Positions 45,140 to 49,301 of a DNA stretch of 49,301 nucleotides are shown piece after piece. The stretch's first letter is position 1, and every line of letters starts with the position of its first letter. The position numbers and the translations under genes were made by a program. The DNA is from Hyphomicrobiales bacterium. Its GTDB lineage: Bacteria; Pseudomonadota; Alphaproteobacteria; Rhizobiales; Rhizobiaceae. The stretch spans positions 1 through 49,301 of the forward strand of contig UCJH01000059.1 of the NCBI GenBank assembly GCA_900472785.1, read 5' to 3'. The notes beneath the pieces are model-generated. The model saw nothing but the letters and a program-made list of their open reading frames with translations. It searched no databases and was not told the origin of the DNA.

Positions 45140-47227
45140 CTAATTCTGGGCGACGGGACGAACCAGAGCCGTGACGCGACGGATAGTCACACGGCGGTTC
45201 TGCTGTTCCGCCTCACCGGTCCGCACCTTGAGGAAGCGCTCGCCGTAACCCTGCGTCACCAGGTTTTCCGCCGGGATGTCATAGACCTCCGAAAGAAGCA
45301 CGGCGACAGATTCGGCCCGCTGGTCGGACAGGACGAGGTTCGACTGGTCTGAACCGACCGCATCGGTGTGTCCCTCGATAAAGAAGGTTTCGCCCGGATC
45401 CTTTTCTAGCACCTTCTGCATTGCGTCCGCGACGCTGCGCAGCGTCTTTGCCTGCGACATCGGCACTTCGGCGCTGCCCGTTGCGAAGGTGATCGTATCG
45501 AGGTCGATACGGCGCACCTTATCTCGGATACGGGCCGAGTTCTTCACCTCGTCGATCGTGTAGACACGCTCCACCTGCTCCACCGGCGGCTCCGCCAGGA
45601 AGTCGTAGTAATCGCGGTCCGGCTCGCTGGAAGTATCGACGATATAGTCGCGCACCGGGATACGCAGACGCATCGGCGGCAGGTCGTCGCCGACGTCATA
45701 GGCCGGCGGACGCGGCCCGTCATCTTCCTCCGGCGCATAAATCAGCAGATATTCGCGGCCTTCGCTATCGATGCGGGTACGCTGCAGGATATCGCCATAG
45801 CGATTGTAGACCGTGACGATCCGGACGCCGCCGGACTTCTCGATCGTTTCACGCGTGCGACCGCGCGGCAGTTCATCATAGTACGTCTCCTCCGCATTGC
45901 GGCGCAGACGCGGACGATCGTCGCTGCGAACGATGATCTGACCGTCGAGATCGATCACTGTCCGGTTGTCCATCTGCTCCTCGATGCGGGCGCGACGGCG
46001 ATCACGGCGGGTATTGCCGTCATTGTTGCCGGTGATCGCATCGATCAGGTCGGGAATATCGAAGGCCGGCGCCTCGTCGATTCGCTCGCCCTTCTCGCTG
46101 TTTGCCGCGCCGATTTCCTCGCGGGTCGGACGACGCTCCTTGCGGCCCGCCTGTGATTCTTCATCGCTTTTGGGCGGCTCGACATTCTCGTCTTCGGCGC
46201 GCAGCTCTTCCCGCTGCTTGCGACGCTTCTCACGAACTTCGCCGCCGCCGGTATTGTCGGCATCCTTGTCGCTGTCGAGAACGGCAGCACCGTTCTCCAC
46301 CGGCAGGACCACGGTCTCGTCGGTGGCTGACGGGTCCTTGGCGATCTCCTGCTTCTGTTCTTCGGTCTGCGTTTCGATGACTTCCGGAACGGGCTTGTCG
46401 GCGACGGGCTGGTCGGTACCAGCCGCATTGTCTTCGGCAGTCGCCGGATCACCCTCGATCATCGGCTTCAGTTCACCTTCCGCAACCGGTGGCTTGTCTT
46501 CCGTCTGCGTTCCGTCGGTCCCGTTCTGCTCTTCCTGCTGCTGCTCTTCGGCAGCCTTCTGCCGATCGCGCTTCCGGCGCGGTTTTTCTGCAGGGGTCGC
46601 CTCCTGCTCGGCAGCGGGTTGCTGGTCTTGCGCCGCAGGCTGCTCTTCGACGGCGGGTGCTGCCTGCTCCTCGGTTGCGGGCTGCTCGTCCTGCGCTGCG
46701 GGCTCTTCGGCGGCAGCCTTCTTGTCCCGCTTCCTGCGCGGTTTTTCAACGGGCTCCGCCTGTTGCTCTTCTGCTGCCGGCTGCTGTTCTTCGGCAGCGG
46801 GCGCGGCCTGCTGCTCGGGCTGCGGCTCTTCTGCCGCCGGCTGGCTCTGCTCTTCGGCGGCAGGCTGTTCTTCGGCGGCGGCCTTCTTGTCGCGCTTCCT
46901 GCGCGGCTTCTCGACGGGCTCGGCCTGCTGTTCTTCTGCTGCCGGCTGCTGCTCTTCGGCAGCGGGCGCAGCCTGCTGCTCGGGCTGCGGCTCTTCCGCT
47001 GCCGGCTGGCTCTGCTCCTCGGTCGGCTGCTTCTTGCGCTTCTTGCGCAGGAGTTCTTCAGGCGCGACCTCGCCTTCCGCGGCTGGCTGATCGACAACCG
47101 GATCACCGCTTTCCTGGGCCACCTCGAACGGTTTCATCAGGCTATCGGCGAGCGCCGGCTGGATGGCCAGCGATACCGAGATCACCGGAAATGCCACCGT
47201 GGCGAAAAGTCTGGATCGAATGCTCAT
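45140..47227 (-). CDS. OmpA-family protein with Pro/Glu/Gln/Ala-rich repeats
   Basis: The 695-residue protein has a signal peptide (about 1-28, ending IQPALAD). A long low-complexity segment (about 60-245) is built of Ala-Pro-Glu-Gln blocks punctuated by the basic motif EKPRRKRDKK, and an acidic disordered region runs to about 400. The C-terminal OmpA peptidoglycan-binding domain (about 560-690) shows TITFATGSAEV, FIEGHTDAVGSDQSN and VTQGYGERF. It is probably periplasmic or outer-membrane attached, binding peptidoglycan. GGAGGAG lies just upstream of the ATG at 47227. The long opposite-strand frame in the repeats is a shadow. Confidence 0.92.
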   Translation of the reverse strand: MSIRSRLFATVAFPVISVSLAIQPALADSLMKPFEVAQESGDPVVDQPAAEGEVAPEELLRKKRKKQPTEEQSQPAAEEPQPEQQAAPAAEEQQPAAEEQQAEPVEKPRRKRDKKAAAEEQPAAEEQSQPAAEEPQPEQQAAPAAEEQQPAAEEQQAEPVEKPRRKRDKKAAAEEPAAQDEQPATEEQAAPAVEEQPAAQDQQPAAEQEATPAEKPRRKRDRQKAAEEQQQEEQNGTDGTQTEDKPPVAEGELKPMIEGDPATAEDNAAGTDQPVADKPVPEVIETQTEEQKQEIAKDPSATDETVVLPVENGAAVLDSDKDADNTGGGEVREKRRKQREELRAEDENVEPPKSDEESQAGRKERRPTREEIGAANSEKGERIDEAPAFDIPDLIDAITGNNDGNTRRDRRRARIEEQMDNRTVIDLDGQIIVRSDDRPRLRRNAEETYYDELPRGRTRETIEKSGGVRIVTVYNRYGDILQRTRIDSEGREYLLIYAPEEDDGPRPPAYDVGDDLPPMRLRIPVRDYIVDTSSEPDRDYYDFLAEPPVEQVERVYTIDEVKNSARIRDKVRRIDLDTITFATGSAEVPMSQAKTLRSVADAMQKVLEKDPGETFFIEGHTDAVGSDQSNLVLSDQRAESVAVLLSEVYDIPAENLVTQGYGERFLKVRTGEAEQQNRRVTIRRVTALVRPVAQN
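46712..47020 (-). repeat. 165-bp in-frame tandem repeat in the OmpA-family gene
   Basis: A 55-codon unit starting EEQSQPAAEEPQPEQQ is present twice (47020-46856 and 46855-46712, the second copy 48 codons before diverging). A shorter degenerate copy follows, ending EKPRRKRDRQ. The two main copies encode identical residues over 48 positions while the DNA differs at a few third bases. Being a multiple of three, the repeat can change copy number without a frameshift. Confidence 0.85.
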
Positions 47228-47573
47228 GTCTGTCTCCTCCTTGGAGAGGTCTCTTCTGTTTGCCGTCATTTGCTGCCGAATGTCAGGCAGCAAACCACGG
47301 GCCTGCAGTCAAAGTTCCATGCGATGCCTAGCGGAATCGCGATTAATGCGTGATGAACGGTCCATTCATCTCCAACAGCACATAGAGGCCATGTCGCTGC
47401 CGGCGAGGCCAAGTGTCCGGAGACAGGAATTTTCGGTGGTGATTTGTTGGTTTCCTGTTGATTTTCTCAAGGAAAGCGTAGGAATATCGCCGCAGACCGG
47501 CACAAGAATGCCCGGCATACCGGACATCCGCAAAAAACAAGAAACGGGCTGTCCGCCAACAGAGAGGATGAAC
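47228..47573. other. 346-bp divergent intergenic region before the ABC importer genes
   Basis: The region separates the OmpA-family gene from the substrate-binding protein gene and should hold both promoters. A 10-bp palindrome AATCGCGATT is at 47335-47344. TTGATT at 47458-47463 with GAATAT about 18 bases on is a weak promoter candidate for the importer. The 137-codon in-frame extension of the importer gene upstream through this region shows no domain and is rejected. Confidence 0.4.
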
Positions 47574-48356
47574 ATGCGTATTTCCAAACGTCTGGCAGTC
47601 GCCGCTTCGGCTGCCGTTTTCGCGCTCATGGCCGGTTCGGCCATGGCTGACGGCGAAAAAATCGTTATCGGCACGGAAGGCGCCTACCCGCCCTTCAACA
47701 ATATCGAAGCGGACGGTACCCTGACCGGCTTCGACATCGATATCGCCAAGGCGCTCTGCGTCGAGATGAAGGCCGAATGCACCTTCGTCACCCAGGATTG
47801 GGACGGCATCATCCCGGCGCTTTTGTCGAAGAAATTCGATGCGATCATCGCGTCCATGTCGATCACGCCGGAGCGCCTGGAAAAGGTCGATTTCACCGAC
47901 AAATACTACAACACCGGCCCGGCCATCGTCGTGCCGAAGGATTCCGACATCACCGAAGCCACGACTGAAGGCCTGGCCGGCAAGACGCTCGGCGCGCAGT
48001 CGTCGACGACGCATTCCAACTATGCCGAGGCCTATTTCAAGGATTCGGAGTTGAAGCTCTATCCAACCCCGGACGAATACAAGCTCGACATCGCCAATGG
48101 CCGCGTCGATGCCGTGATCGACGACGTCGTCGTCCTGTCCTCCTGGCTGAAGACCGAAGACGGCGCCTGCTGCAAAATCCTCAAGGCCCTGACGCCGGAT
48201 CCGAAAATCCACGGCATCGGCGCGGGCATCGCGGTGCGCAAGGGCGATACCGCGCTCAAGGACAAGTTCAACGCGGCCATCAAGGCGATCCGCGCCAACG
48301 GCAAGTACAAGGAAGTCAACGACAAGTACTTCGACTTCGACGTTTACGGCGGCTGA
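47574..48356 (+). CDS. Polar amino-acid ABC transporter, substrate-binding protein
   Basis: The 260-residue periplasmic protein has a signal peptide (KRLAVAASAAVFALMAGSAMA, cleaved near 24; core AVAASAAVFALMAG). The SBP family 3 pattern follows: IGTEGAYPPFNNIEADGTLTGFDIDIAKALC at the start (key part GFDIDIAKAL), DWDGIIPALLSKKFDAI and SMSITPERLEKVDFT. A pair of adjacent Cys is near DGACCKIL. It delivers a polar amino acid or opine-like compound to the membrane permeases that follow. AGAGG is 6 bases before the ATG at 47574; an ATG 6 bases earlier lies on that site. Confidence 0.93.
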   Translation: MRISKRLAVAASAAVFALMAGSAMADGEKIVIGTEGAYPPFNNIEADGTLTGFDIDIAKALCVEMKAECTFVTQDWDGIIPALLSKKFDAIIASMSITPERLEKVDFTDKYYNTGPAIVVPKDSDITEATTEGLAGKTLGAQSSTTHSNYAEAYFKDSELKLYPTPDEYKLDIANGRVDAVIDDVVVLSSWLKTEDGACCKILKALTPDPKIHGIGAGIAVRKGDTALKDKFNAAIKAIRANGKYKEVNDKYFDFDVYGG

Positions 48357-48378
48357 TTTCGAAAGCCTGCGGAATACG

Positions 48379-48409
48379 ATGGCGGAAGGCTTGCCCTTCC
48401 GCCATTTTT
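48379..48409 (+). terminator. Hairpin terminator between binding protein and permease genes
   Basis: ATGGCGGAAGG and CCTTCCGCCAT form a perfect 11-bp stem with a 5-base loop, followed by TTTTTG. It lies 22 bases after the stop of the binding-protein gene, on the strand of the operon. It should lower expression of the permeases relative to the binding protein, or protect the 3' end of the first message. Confidence 0.88.
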
Positions 48410-48470
48410 GTTTGACAAATGCGGACAACAACAAGCGAGCCGAAAAGGCCGTGCAGGGGAAAACAGACAT

Positions 48471-49274
48471 ATGCAGGCTGCGTTTGCCGCCCTCTCATCG
48501 ATCGTGTCGTGGATTGCCGCGACCGTCGATCCGCTCTGCGGCCCGATCGGAATCTTCCGTCTCTTCGCTTCAGAAACGCTCTTGTCCTGCGGCGATGTCG
48601 GCTGGGGCGACGAGATTGCCGCGGGCTTCATGATCACTGCCAGCCTGGCGCTCTGCACCTTGCCGGTCGGCCTGTTCCTCGGCTTCTTCATTGCGCTCGC
48701 CAAGCAGTCCGACGAAAAGTCGCTGCGGCTGGCAACCAATATCTACACCACCATTTTCCGCGGCCTGCCGGAGCTGCTGACGCTGTTCATCGTCTATTAC
48801 GGCCTGCAGATCCTTGCCCAGCAGTTCATGGCCGGCATCGGCTATGAAGGTCCCGTCGAGATCAACGCCTTCGTCGCCGGCATGATTGCGCTCGGCGTCG
48901 TTTTCTCTGCCTATTGCTCCGAGGTCCTGCTCTCCGCCTTCAAGGCCATCCCGCGCGGTCAGTACGAAGCCGGCGACGCGCTCGGCCTCCATCGCGGACG
49001 CACCATGCGGCTGATCATCCTGCCGCAACTGGTGCGCATCGCGCTGCCGGGGCTCGGAAATCTCTGGATGGCCCTTCTCAAGGATACCGCGCTGGTTTCG
49101 ATAATCGGCCTGCCCGACATTCTGCGCCAGACCGGCGTTGCCGCGCGCGTGACGAAAAACGCCTTCGAATTTTTCTCGCTCGCCTGCCTGCTCTTCCTGG
49201 TTCTCGCCATGCTGTCCTCACTGGTCTTTTCGGCGCTCGAACGCTGGACGAAACGCTCGGAGGTCGGACGATGA
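48471..49274 (+). CDS. Polar amino-acid ABC transporter permease, HisQ-type
   Basis: The 267-residue membrane protein has about five helices. The permease EAA loop reads EAGDALGLHRGRTMRLIILPQ (key part EAGDALGLHRG), and YTTIFRGLPELLTLFIVYYG is the family signature before it. It pairs with the next gene to form the channel. The start at 48471 (MQAAFAAL) follows GGGGA 12 bases upstream, a long spacing. The stop overlaps the start of the second permease gene (ATGA), so the two are translationally coupled. Confidence 0.92.
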   Translation: MQAAFAALSSIVSWIAATVDPLCGPIGIFRLFASETLLSCGDVGWGDEIAAGFMITASLALCTLPVGLFLGFFIALAKQSDEKSLRLATNIYTTIFRGLPELLTLFIVYYGLQILAQQFMAGIGYEGPVEINAFVAGMIALGVVFSAYCSEVLLSAFKAIPRGQYEAGDALGLHRGRTMRLIILPQLVRIALPGLGNLWMALLKDTALVSIIGLPDILRQTGVAARVTKNAFEFFSLACLLFLVLAMLSSLVFSALERWTKRSEVGR

Positions 49275-49301
49275 GCCATCGCGAAACCATGCTTCCCGCC
49301 C
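49271..49301 (+). CDS. Start of a second ABC permease gene, cut by window end
   Basis: An ATG overlapping the stop of the first permease gene opens a frame reading MSHRETMLPA before the window ends. Position and overlap fit the HisM-type partner permease of a polar amino-acid importer. Too little sequence remains to test this. Confidence 0.55.
   Translation, partial: MSHRETMLPA

Noticed and set aside
46712-47020. Possible CRISPR-like array from the regular repeats
   Set aside because: The repeats are long, adjacent and in frame with a protein; there are no unique spacers.
45966-47090. 374-residue Ser/Cys-rich plus-strand frame in the OmpA-family gene
   Set aside because: It is the reverse reading of the Pro/Glu/Gln repeat; the minus strand has signal peptide, repeat and OmpA domain in one frame.
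47163-47573. N-terminal extension of the ABC binding protein by 137 codons
   Set aside because: The signal peptide begins at 47574, right after a good AGAGG site, and the extension has no conserved feature.

Overview
The window is GC-rich chromosomal DNA from an alphaproteobacterium of the Rhizobiaceae, most likely near Sinorhizobium/Ensifer. The main grounds are a dme-type malic enzyme followed by a SinR-like LuxR regulator and a SinI-like acyl-homoserine-lactone synthase, then the set DAHP synthase - gor - rpiA - gph - fumC - moaA - mobAB. From memory, S. meliloti carries many of these genes in the same neighbourhood of its chromosome. No rRNA, tRNA, insertion sequence, prophage or CRISPR array was seen. 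Nearly all of the window is ordinary, densely packed core or near-core genome.

Layout. 1-1.7 kb: the 5' part of an MFS transporter and an LpxH-like metallophosphoesterase, both on the minus strand. 1.9-5.9 kb: dme, sinR and sinI on the plus strand, with a clear lux-box-like dyad in front of sinI and an AT-rich, dyad-rich leader in front of sinR. 6-8.2 kb: a secreted DUF2865 protein, then bluB (lower cobalamin ligand synthesis) on the minus strand behind a cobalamin riboswitch. 8.2-11.4 kb: a PhyH-type dioxygenase and an SDR dehydrogenase, separated by a strong terminator and divergent from a LacI-type regulator. 11.6-14.4 kb: nadE, a small membrane protein and a TolB-like protein. 14.7-18.4 kb: an LTA-synthase-like sulfatase, an unusual winged-helix protein and a GFA protein. 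18.5-24.3 kb: class II DAHP synthase, a 61-residue membrane protein, gor, a DUF2059 protein, rpiA and gph. 24.4-30.3 kb: a large L,D-transpeptidase lipoprotein, fumC, a diguanylate cyclase and a second L,D-transpeptidase. 30.4-36 kb: a minus-strand run (nucleoside deoxyribosyltransferase, M15 peptidase, small secreted protein, PNPOx-like flavoprotein, alpha/beta hydrolase), a divergent MarR regulator, LtrA and DUF971. 36.1-44.3 kb: moaA, a secreted protein, a large chemoreceptor, two exporters and mobA-mobB. 44.3-49.3 kb: a polysaccharide deacetylase broken in a run of eight G, a repeat-bearing OmpA-family protein, and a polar amino-acid ABC importer cut by the window edge.

The points most worth a second look are four. 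First, the sinR-sinI locus: it has a lux-box-like site, a further dyad, and a SinR whose ligand pocket lacks several canonical AHL-contact residues. Second, the homopolymer frameshift in the deacetylase. Third, the nested dyads in the leader of the DAHP synthase gene. Fourth, the 165-bp in-frame tandem repeat in the OmpA protein. I found no multi-gene system that is clearly new to science; these are regulatory and structural oddities inside known kinds of genes. Strain-level naming, synteny and family assignments rest on recall and visible motifs, with no database search.
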